64,000 nucleotides of DNA from an uncultured Bacteroidales bacterium (GTDB taxonomy: Bacteria; Bacteroidota; Bacteroidia; Bacteroidales; UBA932), in the NCBI GenBank assembly GCA_905235675.1, contig CAJONC010000006.1, forward strand, positions 1 through 64,000, written 5' to 3'. Position numbers and translations under genes: made by a program. The notes under the pieces are model-generated. The model saw only the letters and a program-made list of their open reading frames with translations, ran no database searches and was not told the origin of the DNA. This document shows, in pieces, positions 28,098 through 37,879 of the stretch. Numbering within the stretch: the first letter of the stretch is position 1; each line of letters opens with the position of its first letter.

Positions 28098-30702
28098 CGA
28101 GACCTATCTCTTCTTTCATGGCACGCAGGAGGTCGAAGGCCTGCATGGGAGTCATGTTGTTGAGGTCGGCGGCTTCCAGACGGGCCCTGATGGCACTCAG
28201 GGTAGGGTCGTCGAGCTGGAAGAGATTCAGCTGAACGGAGCCGTCTTCGTGGACTTCACCGGCGGAAGACACGGCCTTGATGCTGTTTTCCTTGCGTTCC
28301 AGGTCTTTCAAAGTCCTTTCGGCGCTCTCCACGATCTCGCGCGGCATTCCGGCCATGCGGGCCACGTGGATGCCGAAACTGTGCGACACGCCGCCCTCCG
28401 TAAGTTTGCGCAGGAATATCACGTCGCTCCCGACTTCCTTCACCGCGATATGATAATTCTTCACGCGGGGATATAAGTCCTCAAGGTCGTTAAGCTCGTG
28501 GTAATGCGTTGCAAACAAGGTCTTTGCACCTTTGCCGTACTTGTGTATATATTCCACCAGCGCACGGGCTATGCTCATGCCGTCGTAGGTCGAGGTTCCG
28601 CGGCCTATCTCGTCGAGCAACACCAGCGAACGCGCTGAAAGATTGTGCATTATCATCGACGTCTCCAGCATCTCCACCATGAAGGTGGATTCGCCGCGGG
28701 AGATATTGTCGGTAGCGCCCACGCGAGTGAAAATCTTGTCGAAATACCCCATCCGCACCTCGTCCGCGGGCACGAAGGATCCGATCTGCGCCATCAGCAC
28801 TATTAGCGCCGTCTGCCTCAGAAGGGCGGATTTTCCCGCCATGTTGGGGCCGGTGAGAATCATTATCTGCGTTGCGGAAGAATCCAGATGCACATCATTC
28901 GGCACATATTCCTCGCCGGGGGGCATAAGGGTTTCTATCACAGGATGGCGCCCTGCTTTTATGTCGAGCACGCTGCCCGAATCCACTACCGGCCGGCAGT
29001 ATCGGTGCTCTATTGCCTGCACCGCAAAGCCGGAAAGTACGTCCAGACGGGATATGACGTCGCAGTTGGCCTTGATGTCGCGTATGCTTTTCTGCACCTC
29101 GGCTATCAGTTCGCCATAGATGCGCGACTCCAGTTCGTAGATGCTGTTCTCCGCCCCGAGAATCTTCTGTTCGTATTCTTTAAGTTCCTCTGTGATATAT
29201 CGTTCCGCGCCTACCAGTGTCTGCTTGCGATGCCACTCGGGCGGCACCTGGTCGCGGAAGGTATTACGGACTTCGAGGTAGTAGCCGAACACATTGTTGT
29301 AGCCTATCTTGAGGGAAGAAATGCCCGTACGCTCAATCTCCCTGGCCTGAATCTGCAGCAGGTAGTCCTTGCCGCCGGAGGACAGGGCGCGGTATTCGTC
29401 GAGGGTCTTGTCCACTCCGTCGGCTATCACAGGGCCTTTCCCTATACCCGCGGCGGGTTCCTCCGCCATGGTCTTTTCGATGCGGGAGAGCAGCCTGTCG
29501 CAGTTCTTCATCCCCTTCAGCAGTTTGTCCAGGGCCTCTGTGCCGGTTCCGGAACAGAGCTCGCGGATGGGGTCCATCTGGCGCAGGGACCTTCGCAGCT
29601 GCATCATCTCGCGCGGCAGAATCTTGCCGGTGGCTGCGCGGGAAAGTATGCGTTCGAGGTCGCCCACGTCGCTTATCAGGCCGCGGAGCCCGTCGAGAGG
29701 GCCTTCGTTGTCGTAGAAGAACTGCACTATGTCGTAACGGGCGTTCAACTCGTTGCGGTCCATGATGGGCATGGAGAGCCAACTGCGGAGGAGGCGGGCG
29801 CCCATGGGCGAAGAGCAGCGGTCTATCACGTCCACCAGGCTCGTGCCTTCCCGTCCGGCGTTGGAGGAGAAGATTTCAAGGTTGCGTATGGTGAAGCGGT
29901 CCATCCAGACGAACTTGTTTTCGTCGATGCGGGAGATGCCGCAGATGTTCCGCAGTCCGGTATGATGCGTCTGTTCGAGGTAGTAGATGAGGGCGCCGGC
30001 GGAGCAGACGGCGAGGGGGAAGACCTCAACCCCGAAGCCTTTAAGGGAATCTGTCCTGAGCTGGCTGCGGAGCTTTTCCGCCGCGGAATCATACACGAAG
30101 GCCCATTCTTCGAGGGGGGTGAGGTAGTAATCGCCGAAGCGTTCGCGGACGGCCTTGAGGCAGTCGCGCTGCACCACCAGTTCCTTTGGGGAGAAGGATG
30201 AAACAAGGGTGGAGATATAATCCGGAGAGCCCTGTGCAACGCGGAAAGATCCCGTGGAAGCGTCGAGGAAGGCCGCGCCCGCTTCGTTGTTGTCGAAGGT
30301 GAGGCCGCAGAGCCAGTTGTTCTCCTTCTGCTCCAGCATCCCTTCGCCGAACGCCACACCCGGGGTAACTATTTCAGTGACACCGCGTTTCACCAGTTTG
30401 GCCTGGGCCAGTTTAGGGTCTTCAAGCTGGTCGCAGATGGCAACCTTGTATCCGGCGCGGACAAGTTTGGGAAGATACTGGGCGAGGGCGTGGTGCGGAA
30501 TTCCCGCCATCTCCACATAGCCTTTGTCGCCATTGGACTTGCGGGTGAGCACTATCCCCAGTATCTTGCTGGTGACAAGGGCATCATCGCTATACGACTC
30601 ATAAAAGTCCCCTACGCGAAACAGCAGGACCGCATCGGGGTTCTGCGCCTTCACGCTGAAATACTGCTTGAGCAACGGAGTATCTTCCACCTGCTTTGCC
30701 AT
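28090..30702 (-). CDS. mutS: DNA mismatch repair protein MutS
   Basis: 870 residues, full length. It binds mismatches and starts repair with MutL. The mismatch-wedge motif is FRVGDFYESY near residue 35. The connector, lever and clamp regions follow, and the ATPase has Walker A TGPNMAGKSALLRQ and the LLDEIGRGTSTYDGMS Walker B/signature region. The start at 30702 (MAKQVEDTP) is used rather than 30711. Its last 8 bases overlap the start of an AT-rich regulator gene. Confidence 0.97.
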   Translation of the reverse strand: MAKQVEDTPLLKQYFSVKAQNPDAVLLFRVGDFYESYSDDALVTSKILGIVLTRKSNGDKGYVEMAGIPHHALAQYLPKLVRAGYKVAICDQLEDPKLAQAKLVKRGVTEIVTPGVAFGEGMLEQKENNWLCGLTFDNNEAGAAFLDASTGSFRVAQGSPDYISTLVSSFSPKELVVQRDCLKAVRERFGDYYLTPLEEWAFVYDSAAEKLRSQLRTDSLKGFGVEVFPLAVCSAGALIYYLEQTHHTGLRNICGISRIDENKFVWMDRFTIRNLEIFSSNAGREGTSLVDVIDRCSSPMGARLLRSWLSMPIMDRNELNARYDIVQFFYDNEGPLDGLRGLISDVGDLERILSRAATGKILPREMMQLRRSLRQMDPIRELCSGTGTEALDKLLKGMKNCDRLLSRIEKTMAEEPAAGIGKGPVIADGVDKTLDEYRALSSGGKDYLLQIQAREIERTGISSLKIGYNNVFGYYLEVRNTFRDQVPPEWHRKQTLVGAERYITEELKEYEQKILGAENSIYELESRIYGELIAEVQKSIRDIKANCDVISRLDVLSGFAVQAIEHRYCRPVVDSGSVLDIKAGRHPVIETLMPPGEEYVPNDVHLDSSATQIMILTGPNMAGKSALLRQTALIVLMAQIGSFVPADEVRMGYFDKIFTRVGATDNISRGESTFMVEMLETSMIMHNLSARSLVLLDEIGRGTSTYDGMSIARALVEYIHKYGKGAKTLFATHYHELNDLEDLYPRVKNYHIAVKEVGSDVIFLRKLTEGGVSHSFGIHVARMAGMPREIVESAERTLKDLERKENSIKAVSSAGEVHEDGSVQLNLFQLDDPTLSAIRARLEAADLNNMTPMQAFDLLRAMKEEIGLDA

Positions 30703-30707
30703 GATAC

Positions 30708-30716
30708 GCAAAGATA
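30708..30716 (-). promoter_or_regulatory. -7 box very close to the mutS start
   Basis: TATCTTTGC on the minus strand is a full match and its G is 6 bases from the ATG at 30702. At the usual distance the transcript would begin at or within a base or two of the start codon. No clear TTG at -33. Confidence 0.4.
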
Positions 30717-30729
30717 AGAATTTTTGCCT

Positions 30730-31998
30730 TTACAGCAGATTGGTAATCGCTATGGCAAGTATCATTATCGGGACCACATGGCGGATGAGCATATAGAAGA
30801 ATCGGGACGGTATCAGTTCCATAACCCTCTCGCGGGGAATCTTCCAGCCTACAATCATTGCAAACACCAAGGCTCCTATCATCATCAGCACATTGGAAGA
30901 TACGAAATCGCAGACGCCGAAAACCCTGGGGACAAGCGCGCACAAAGTCCCGAGGATCGCCGCACACAGGAAAACTACCAGGGAGGCCCTGCCGCGGCTT
31001 GTCTTCTTCTGGTCCACAAGCCAGGTCACCACAACTTCAAGCATCGAAATCGAAGAACTGAGGGCGGCAATCAGTATGGCGATGAAGAAGATGACAGGAA
31101 GCAGGAAACCCAGTTTGGAGAAAATCACCGGAAGGGTTTCGAACACCAGGGAAGGGCCAGCTGAAGGTTCTATCCCCGCGGCGAAGACTGCGGGCATTAT
31201 GGCAAAGCCGGCGATAATGGCGAATATGGTATCGAAAATGGCCGTCCACCATCCTGTGCGGAGTATGCTCTCTTCTTCGCGCATATAAGACGCATAGGTC
31301 AGGATGGTGCCCACACCGAGGGAAAGGCTGAAAAACGACTGCCCGAGGGCTGCAGCGACTGCTTTTCCGTTCAGTTTGCTGAAGTCGGGCCTGAGCAGAT
31401 ACTCCACACCCTTCCCTGCGCCCGGAAGGCGGACTGAGAATATCGCCATGCCCACCATCATCAGGAAAAGAACGGGTATCGAATATTTGGAAAATCTTCC
31501 TATTCCCTTGTTCACTCCCGCCACAACTATCAGGGCCGTGACGCCGAGGAACACGAGCATACAGCTGACATTCTCCAACGGAGAAGAGCTTACGCCCGCG
31601 AAAATCTCCTTCGCCTCGGCGATGCTGCGCCCGTTGAACCCGCCGGCCAAGGCGCGGATGAGATAATCCAAACTCCATCCTCCCACCACGCTGTAGAAGG
31701 ACAGGATGATGAAGGATGCCAGGATGGGGAGATATCCGATGTTTTTCACCTTGCTGCCCGGGACCAGCTCTTCGATGGCTCCGAAGGTGTCCTTATGGGT
31801 GGACTTTCCGATTACGGCCTCCGCAAAAAAGATGGGAAGGCTGACGATGAAACAGCATATCAGATAAACTATAATGAAAGCTGCGCCCCCGTGCTCTCCC
31901 ACCATGTAGGGGAAGCGCCAGATATTGCCGAGCCCCACGGCGGATCCCACCATGGCCATTACTATCGCCGTCCTGCTGTTGAAATTATCTCTTTTCAT
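30730..31998 (-). CDS. SNF (neurotransmitter:sodium symporter) family transporter
   Basis: 422 residues with about 11-12 predicted membrane helices. The family signature MVGSAVGLGNIWRFPYM is at the start of helix 1, with conserved SAVGLGNIWRFP substrate- and Na+-site residues. Bacterial members such as LeuT, MhsT and TnaT take up amino acids with sodium. The substrate here is unknown. It is slightly shorter than LeuT. It overlaps folA by 14 bases and is likely co-transcribed with it; it ends 27 bases before mutS on the same strand. Confidence 0.93.
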   Translation of the reverse strand: MKRDNFNSRTAIVMAMVGSAVGLGNIWRFPYMVGEHGGAAFIIVYLICCFIVSLPIFFAEAVIGKSTHKDTFGAIEELVPGSKVKNIGYLPILASFIILSFYSVVGGWSLDYLIRALAGGFNGRSIAEAKEIFAGVSSSPLENVSCMLVFLGVTALIVVAGVNKGIGRFSKYSIPVLFLMMVGMAIFSVRLPGAGKGVEYLLRPDFSKLNGKAVAAALGQSFFSLSLGVGTILTYASYMREEESILRTGWWTAIFDTIFAIIAGFAIMPAVFAAGIEPSAGPSLVFETLPVIFSKLGFLLPVIFFIAILIAALSSSISMLEVVVTWLVDQKKTSRGRASLVVFLCAAILGTLCALVPRVFGVCDFVSSNVLMMIGALVFAMIVGWKIPRERVMELIPSRFFYMLIRHVVPIMILAIAITNLL

Positions 31999-32479
31999 AC
32001 ACCACGAACTCGAATTCGTAGCCGGTCTCTGGATCGGTATGGGTTTCGGACACGCTCACTTTCTCCCACACTTCGGGGTCGATTTCAGGGAAGAAGACAT
32101 CGGCATTTTCCACCACGGTATGCACGTGCGTTATGTAAAGGCGGTCCATCTCCGGCAGGGCTGCGCGGTACACCGAGGCACCTCCCATCACGAAACATTT
32201 GTCAAGCCCCATGGCCTCGGCTTCGGCAAAAGCCTCTTCGAAGGAATACACACAGGTTGCCTCGGGAATGGGATCGCCTCCGAGGTTGAGCACTATGTTC
32301 TTGCGGCCTTTCAGGGGATGGAAAGGGAGGGAGAAATAGGTTGTGCGGCCCATGATTACGGGGTATCCGTGCGTGACGGCCTTGAAATATTTGAGATCTT
32401 CGGAGATGTGCCAGGGAAGATCGCCCTTGACGCCTATGCCGTTATTGTCGGCTATTGCAACGATGAGACACTTGAGCAT
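31985..32479 (-). CDS. folA: Dihydrofolate reductase
   Basis: 164 residues, normal bacterial size. It reduces dihydrofolate with NADPH. Conserved elements are IVAIADNNGIG, GDLPWHISEDLKYFK (substrate acid in the helix), IMGRTTY, and the NADPH loop VMGGASVY. The start at 32479 (MLKCLIVAIA) is used; the frame stays open upstream but that stretch is antisense to galM. It lies divergent from galM-thyA. ThyA produces dihydrofolate, so the two enzymes form a cycle. Confidence 0.95.
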   Translation of the reverse strand: MLKCLIVAIADNNGIGVKGDLPWHISEDLKYFKAVTHGYPVIMGRTTYFSLPFHPLKGRKNIVLNLGGDPIPEATCVYSFEEAFAEAEAMGLDKCFVMGGASVYRAALPEMDRLYITHVHTVVENADVFFPEIDPEVWEKVSVSETHTDPETGYEFEFVVYEKR

Positions 32480-32497
32480 AATACACTGTTTGATGTA

Positions 32498-32505
32498 CAA
32501 ATATA
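32498..32505 (-). promoter_or_regulatory. Putative -7 box for folA
   Basis: TATATTTG on the minus strand matches TAnnTTTG and ends 18 bases before the folA ATG. It lies back to back with a plus-strand box for galM in a 72-base divergent gap. No TTG at the expected place. Confidence 0.4.
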
Positions 32506-32519
32506 ACATTATTTTTTCG

Positions 32520-32527
32520 TACCTTTG
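32520..32527 (+). promoter_or_regulatory. Putative -7 box for galM-thyA
   Basis: TACCTTTG matches TAnnTTTG and ends 24 bases before the galM ATG. The nearest upstream TTG is 27 bases away, too far for a standard -33. It shares the short divergent gap with the folA box. Confidence 0.4.
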
Positions 32528-32551
32528 GAAATGATATAAGACATATTTGCC

Positions 32552-33601
32552 ATGACAAAAATCAGCAAGGAACTTTGGGGCGAAGCCCGGGGAAAAGAAA
32601 TCTATAAATACAAGATGGAAAACGCTTCCGGCGCGTATGTGGTGCTGGGAAGCGTAGGTGCAGCAATAGTGGAGATACATGTTCCCGACCGTGACGGGAA
32701 ACTCGGCGACGTGGTGATAGGATATCCGCTTGCCGAAAGCTATTTCGCCGACGGGCCCTGCTCCGGAAAGGTGCCGGGGCGCTATGCCAACCGCATCGCA
32801 AAGGGACACCTGGAGATTGACGGGAAGGTTTACGATCTTCCCATTAACAACGGCCCCAACCATCTGCACGGCGGCCCCGAAGGCTTCCAGAACCAAGTCT
32901 GGGATTCCCGTATCGACGGAGACGCAGTGGAATTCATGTACTTCTCGCAGGACGGGGAGATGGGATATCCCGGCAACCTGAAAGTTACCGCCAGATATAT
33001 CTGGACCGAGGCCGACGAACTGGAACTCACCTTCGCGGCACAGACCGACGCCCCCACCGTGGTAAACCTCACGAACCACGTATATTTCAATCTCGACGGA
33101 GAAGGTTCCGGCAGTGTGGAAAAGCATGTTCTGAAACTGAACGCATCCGAGTATCTTCCTACTGATGAAACACTTATACCTCTCGGGGAATCCCTGCCCG
33201 TGGCAGGCACTCCAATGGACTTCGTGAACGAGAAGGAGATAGGGCGCGACCTGCATGCAGACTATCCAGCCATCAATTACGGCAAGGGGTTCGACGCCTG
33301 CTGGGTAATTGACGGCCGCGAGGAAGGACAGCTTTCCGAGGCCGCGCAGCTCCATTCCGAAAAGAGCGGACGCGTACTGAAAGTCTACACCACCCAGCCG
33401 GGGGTGCAGGTCTACACGGGCAACTGGCTGAACGGCTGCCCCGAGGGCAAGAACGGGCACATCTACCACGACTACGACGCCGTGGCTATCGAGTGCCAGC
33501 ATTTCCCCGACAGCCCGAACAAGACCGACTATCCTTCCACCCTCCTGCAGCCGGGAGAAACTTTTGAACAGGCAATAATCTGGGCATTCGACACGTTATG
33601 A
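32552..33601 (+). CDS. galM: Aldose 1-epimerase (galactose mutarotase)
   Basis: 349 residues. Interconverts alpha and beta anomers of galactose and other aldoses. The family motifs are [10 protein letters not shown], the catalytic-histidine [10 protein letters not shown], a second histidine in [14 protein letters not shown], and the C-terminal catalytic glutamate region [13 protein letters not shown]. The start at 32552 is the only good ATG. It overlaps thyA by 4 bases, an odd coupling of sugar and nucleotide genes. galK is in the window at 44932-46083 but not adjacent. Confidence 0.95.
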   Translation: MTKISKELWGEARGKEIYKYKMENASGAYVVLGSVGAAIVEIHVPDRDGKLGDVVIGYPLAESYFADGPCSGKVPGRYANRIAKGHLEIDGKVYDLPINNGPNHLHGGPEGFQNQVWDSRIDGDAVEFMYFSQDGEMGYPGNLKVTARYIWTEADELELTFAAQTDAPTVVNLTNHVYFNLDGEGSGSVEKHVLKLNASEYLPTDETLIPLGESLPVAGTPMDFVNEKEIGRDLHADYPAINYGKGFDACWVIDGREEGQLSEAAQLHSEKSGRVLKVYTTQPGVQVYTGNWLNGCPEGKNGHIYHDYDAVAIECQHFPDSPNKTDYPSTLLQPGETFEQAIIWAFDTL

Positions 33602-34392
33602 AACAATATCTCGACATGGTGCGGTACATCCGCGAAAACGGGGTGATAAAGCACGACCGCACGGGCGTGGGCACCCAGAGCATATTCGGCTACCAGTGCC
33701 GCTACAATCTCGCCGACGGCTTTCCCCTGCTCACCACCAAGAAGGTTTTCCTCAGGGGAATCATCCACGAACTGCTGTGGTTCATAGCGGGAGACACCAA
33801 TATCAACTACCTGCTGGACAACAATGTTCATATCTGGGACGAATGGGCGGACGAGAACGGGGACCTCGGCCCTGTCTACGGACACCAGTGGCGCAGCTGG
33901 CCCGCTCCGGACGGACGCAGCATCGACCAGCTCTCCGAGGTAATCGACCTTATAAAAAACAACCCCGACTCACGCCGTATGCTGGTGTGCGCCTGGAACC
34001 CGGGAGAACTCGACAAGATGGCCCTGCCCCCCTGCCACTGCCTCTTCCAGTTCTATGTCGCCGACGGCAAACTCAGCTGCCAGCTCTATCAACGCAGCGC
34101 CGACACCTTCCTCGGGGTGCCTTTCAACATAGCCTCCTACTCCCTGCTCACCATGATGATAGCCCAGTGCTGCGGCCTGCAGCCGGGCGAATTCATCCAC
34201 ACCACCGGAGACACACATATTTACCTGAACCACTTCGATCAGATTGACGAACAGCTCAGCCGCGAACCCAGGCCCCTGCCAAAGATGCTGCTGAACCCCG
34301 ATGTAAAGAGCATTTTCGACTTTAAACATGAAGACTTCACCCTTGTGGACTACGACCCCTGGCCGGCAATCAAGGCTCCGGTTGCAGTATAA
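33598..34392 (+). CDS. thyA: Thymidylate synthase
   Basis: 264 residues, the E. coli size. It methylates dUMP with methylene-THF. Active-site cysteine is in [12 protein letters not shown] (Cys about 146) and the nucleotide and folate sites are [16 protein letters not shown] and HIYLNH. The gene overlaps galM by 4 bases, and the TonB receptor starts after 1 base. The dihydrofolate made is recycled by FolA, encoded 1.1 kb away. Confidence 0.98.
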   Translation: MKQYLDMVRYIRENGVIKHDRTGVGTQSIFGYQCRYNLADGFPLLTTKKVFLRGIIHELLWFIAGDTNINYLLDNNVHIWDEWADENGDLGPVYGHQWRSWPAPDGRSIDQLSEVIDLIKNNPDSRRMLVCAWNPGELDKMALPPCHCLFQFYVADGKLSCQLYQRSADTFLGVPFNIASYSLLTMMIAQCCGLQPGEFIHTTGDTHIYLNHFDQIDEQLSREPRPLPKMLLNPDVKSIFDFKHEDFTLVDYDPWPAIKAPVAV

Positions 34393-34393
34393 C

Positions 34394-36808
34394 ATGAGAC
34401 TCAGGATACTGACGCTTGCACTGCTGCTGACGGCAGGGCTCGGTCTGAATGCCGTGGCCCAGGAAAAGGCAACCATAAGCGGATATATAACTGATTCCAA
34501 GACGGGAGAAACCTTGATTTCGGCCGGAGTGACTGCGGGCCGGACCGGCGCCGTGAGCAATACCTTCGGTTTCTACACCCTCACCCTGCCAAAAGGAAAG
34601 CACAGCATAAGCTGCTCATACGTAGGATATTCCGAAATAAACACAGAGGTCAGCCTGCAGAAAGACACCGTCATTAACTTCGTACTTGAGCCGAACCTCC
34701 AGCTCAGCGGAGCTACGGTGGTTGCGTCCAGGGATGCCGGCATAAAAGCCACGAAAATGAGCGCTATCGAAGTGCCTGTTACCGTGATTCAGCAGACGCC
34801 AACCCTTTTCGGAGAAGCCGATGTGCTGAAGACAATACAGCTGATGCCCGGCGTACAGGCCGGAACGGAAGGATTTTCCGGAATCTATGTACGCGGAGGA
34901 GGACCTGAAGAGAATCTTCTCCTGCTGGACGGAATCTCCCTTTACAACGCCGAACACATGCTTGGAATCTTCTCCATCTTCCAGCCGGAGGCGGTAAAAA
35001 AGGTCACCCTTTACAAGGGCTCCTTCCCCGCAAGGTACGGCGGCCGCATTTCCTCAATAATCGACATCCGCACCAACGACGGCAACATGAAGGAAACGCA
35101 CGGCACCGTCAGCATAGGGGCCATCAGCGACAGGCTGCATCTCGAAGGCCCGATAATCAAGGACAAACTGGCATATTCGGTCAGCGCAAGGGGGATGCAC
35201 ACGGTATTCTTCACCCCTCTGCTGAAGGCGAGGGACCTGAACGCTAACTACTATTTCTACGACCTCAACGGAAAACTGACCTGGCGCCTTTCCGACAACG
35301 ACAGGCTCTACCTCAACGCCTATCATGGCAGGGACGTCTTCTTTTTCAACAACAATGACTCCGGCACGGAAATCCTGGACCACGAAAAATACTCCTACAC
35401 GAATTCCGACAACGTGGACATACGCTGGGGCAATACCCTCGCTGCACTGCGATGGAACCACGTTTTCAGCAGCCGGCTCTTTTCCAACACCACCCTCGCT
35501 TACACCAGATACAAGATGCGGGTAGGATTTGACATGGAAGAGGTGCAGAGAAGGTCCGGCATTACGACCAAGGACAAATTCAGCATGGACTACCATTCCG
35601 GCATGCAGGACCTGACAGCAAAGATAGACTTCGACTACACCCCTTCGCCGGAGCATCTGGTGAAGTTCGGTGCGGAATACGTCAACCATACCTTCATCCC
35701 CGAAACCCTTGGAGGATACATCCTTGAAACCGACCTTACGGGGGTTATGGTGGACACCAGCTTCACCGCCTCCGGCAATTCCACCCTCCGCGGCCACGAA
35801 CTCTCCGTCTACGCTGAAGACGATATCAGCATAGGCGACAGGCTCGTCCTGAACCCTGGCCTGCACGCCTCATTTTTCTACACACTCGGCACTCCCTACT
35901 GGTCTCTCGAGCCGAGGATGAGCGCCAAATACAACTTCACCGAAGACATCTCCGCAAAGGCCGCATATTCGCGCATGGCCCAGTACGTGCACCTACTCTC
36001 GCCAGCGAAGATAACCCTTCCCATCGACCTCTGGGTGCCCATCACCGACAAGATAAAGCCCGTCACCTCCGACCAGGTTTCGATAGGTGCATACTACAGC
36101 GGCCTCCCCGGCTGGGAATTCTCTTTGGAAGGCTACTACAAATGGATGCACAACATCCTGGAATACAGCGACGGAGCCTCATTCTTCAGCAATTCCTCCA
36201 ACTGGCAGAACAATGTGGAAATGGGTGAAGGCCTCGCCCGCGGGGTGGAACTCTTCGTTGAAAAGAAGACGGGCGCCACCACCGGCTGGATAGGCTACAC
36301 CCTCGCATGGAGCGACCGTGTATTCCCTAACGGCGTCATCAACGGCGGGGAACCCTTCCCTTACCGCTACGACCGCAGGCACAACCTTTCCGTGGTGATG
36401 AACCACAAATTCAACGAAAAGCTTTCCCTCAGCGCCACCTGGACCTTCGCGAGCGGAGGGACGATGACTATCCCCGAACGCCAGACGCTGATTCTCTATC
36501 CGGACGGTACCACAGGCACGGTGGACTACTCGCCCTCGCGCAACAACTACCGCCTCCCTCCGAGCCACAGGCTGAACCTCAGCCTCAATCATACCAGAAA
36601 GACCAGGCGCGGCGGAGAATCCGTATGGAGCTTAGGGGCTTACAACGTCTACAACAACATGAACCCCAACTTCGTATTCACAGATTACGAAGGCTTCTTC
36701 GACGAACCCCTCTCGCCCGGCCAGCCGGCATACAGGAAGGAGATGAAACTCACCAAGGTGACCCTCCTTCCCTTCATCCCTTCCATCTCTTACACTTATA
36801 ATTTTTAG
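34394..36808 (+). CDS. TonB-dependent outer-membrane receptor with carboxypeptidase-like domain
   Basis: 804 residues. A signal peptide (about 1-22, LGLNAVAQ) is followed by a carboxypeptidase D regulatory-like beta-sandwich (ISGYITDSKTGETLISAG) at about residues 27-110, a plug domain (QTPTLFGEADVLKTIQLMPG, then YVRGGGPEENLLLLDG) and a 22-strand-type barrel to the C-terminus. It lacks the SusC length (about 1,000). It is paired with a DUF4249 lipoprotein 6 bases downstream, a pair seen across Bacteroidota, probably for import of an unknown nutrient. The start at 34394 is chosen because the signal peptide begins there, 1 base after thyA. Confidence 0.9.
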   Translation: MRLRILTLALLLTAGLGLNAVAQEKATISGYITDSKTGETLISAGVTAGRTGAVSNTFGFYTLTLPKGKHSISCSYVGYSEINTEVSLQKDTVINFVLEPNLQLSGATVVASRDAGIKATKMSAIEVPVTVIQQTPTLFGEADVLKTIQLMPGVQAGTEGFSGIYVRGGGPEENLLLLDGISLYNAEHMLGIFSIFQPEAVKKVTLYKGSFPARYGGRISSIIDIRTNDGNMKETHGTVSIGAISDRLHLEGPIIKDKLAYSVSARGMHTVFFTPLLKARDLNANYYFYDLNGKLTWRLSDNDRLYLNAYHGRDVFFFNNNDSGTEILDHEKYSYTNSDNVDIRWGNTLAALRWNHVFSSRLFSNTTLAYTRYKMRVGFDMEEVQRRSGITTKDKFSMDYHSGMQDLTAKIDFDYTPSPEHLVKFGAEYVNHTFIPETLGGYILETDLTGVMVDTSFTASGNSTLRGHELSVYAEDDISIGDRLVLNPGLHASFFYTLGTPYWSLEPRMSAKYNFTEDISAKAAYSRMAQYVHLLSPAKITLPIDLWVPITDKIKPVTSDQVSIGAYYSGLPGWEFSLEGYYKWMHNILEYSDGASFFSNSSNWQNNVEMGEGLARGVELFVEKKTGATTGWIGYTLAWSDRVFPNGVINGGEPFPYRYDRRHNLSVVMNHKFNEKLSLSATWTFASGGTMTIPERQTLILYPDGTTGTVDYSPSRNNYRLPPSHRLNLSLNHTRKTRRGGESVWSLGAYNVYNNMNPNFVFTDYEGFFDEPLSPGQPAYRKEMKLTKVTLLPFIPSISYTYNF

Positions 36809-36814
36809 AATGCA

Positions 36815-37879
36815 ATGAAGAAGATTATATATATGCTGATGGCTGCCGGGATGCTTGCGGCGTGTGAGAATCCCCTGGAATACAAGCCGGAAAACAGGGC
36901 TGACGAACTGATAGTGAACGCTTTGCTGGACGCTTCGCAGACCGGACACACGGTAGTGGTAGCCGTGAGCAGCACGGAATACATACGCAACGTGAATTCC
37001 GCCACCCTGCGCTGTTTCGTCAACGGCAGGCAGGTGGCAACAAGTTCTGAACCTGTGGACAGTTTTTACCCGTACGAGGGAAGGGGATCAAGCCTGGAAT
37101 TCAGTGCATCCTTCAAGGCAGGGGATCTGGTGCGCATAGAAGTGGATGCGGAGGGCAAGTTCTCCGCATGGTGCGAGCAGACGGTCCCCGAACCGGCCAT
37201 AATCAACAGGGTGGACACTGTACGTATAGATGAAGTATCCTACCGCTTCGACATAAATATAAGCGACGTTTCCGCCGATGACGAAGATTTCTACCGGCTC
37301 GCCATATACAAAACAGTTGAAGAGGACCTTTATTACGAGGGCTCTTATACCGGACATTATTCGGTTTCCGGCGGGGTATTCATGGAGACAGGCGGCGATC
37401 CCGTGCTTTCCGACGGAGCCATAGGGAATTCCGGCGGACTCTTCGATTTTGGGAGCACCAACTATTTCGGAGCATTCAGCGACGCCATGTTCAACGGCGG
37501 AAGCGTCACGATCCGGCCGGAAGTCAAAGACAATTTCGATTTGTGGGAATATCCTTATACGGCGGAAGAGCCTTTCGACAGGATAGTTGCCGTCAACAAG
37601 GCGAGGGTAAGCCTGAGCCATCTTCCGAAAAGCTGCTACTATTACTTCAAGGCGGCCAACTCGCTGTATGAAGGAACTGCCGACCTGGCCCTTGAAGACG
37701 TGCAGATTCCCGACAATATCGAAGGGGGCATAGGATACATCGGACTCGTGAATTCCTCTTCGGTCGAAATTACCTTCGACAGTAACGAGTTCGACGATAT
37801 CAGTCTTTACAACGACTTCAGCACCCTTTCCACCGGAGGGTCTTTCAGCAGGACACGTTTGTCGGCATCCAGCAGGTAA
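36815..37879 (+). CDS. DUF4249-family lipoprotein (TonB receptor partner)
   Basis: 354 residues with lipobox LAAC at about residue 17. The body is beta-rich, with the N-terminal pattern ADELIVNALLDASQTGHTV and late motif EGGIGYIGLVNSSS seen in DUF4249 proteins, which accompany TonB receptors. Function is unknown, probably a surface-exposed or periplasmic ligand-handling partner. The last 23 codons (from 37807) overlap the convergent thioredoxin-fold gene by 73 bases, so the C-terminal tail after about residue 331 may be read-through of a lost stop. Confidence 0.8.
   Translation: MKKIIYMLMAAGMLAACENPLEYKPENRADELIVNALLDASQTGHTVVVAVSSTEYIRNVNSATLRCFVNGRQVATSSEPVDSFYPYEGRGSSLEFSASFKAGDLVRIEVDAEGKFSAWCEQTVPEPAIINRVDTVRIDEVSYRFDINISDVSADDEDFYRLAIYKTVEEDLYYEGSYTGHYSVSGGVFMETGGDPVLSDGAIGNSGGLFDFGSTNYFGAFSDAMFNGGSVTIRPEVKDNFDLWEYPYTAEEPFDRIVAVNKARVSLSHLPKSCYYYFKAANSLYEGTADLALEDVQIPDNIEGGIGYIGLVNSSSVEITFDSNEFDDISLYNDFSTLSTGGSFSRTRLSASSR

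Noticed and set aside
32480..33502. Upstream extension of folA to give 505 codons
   Set aside because: The part before MLKCLIVAIA is antisense to galM and has no relation to DHFR.
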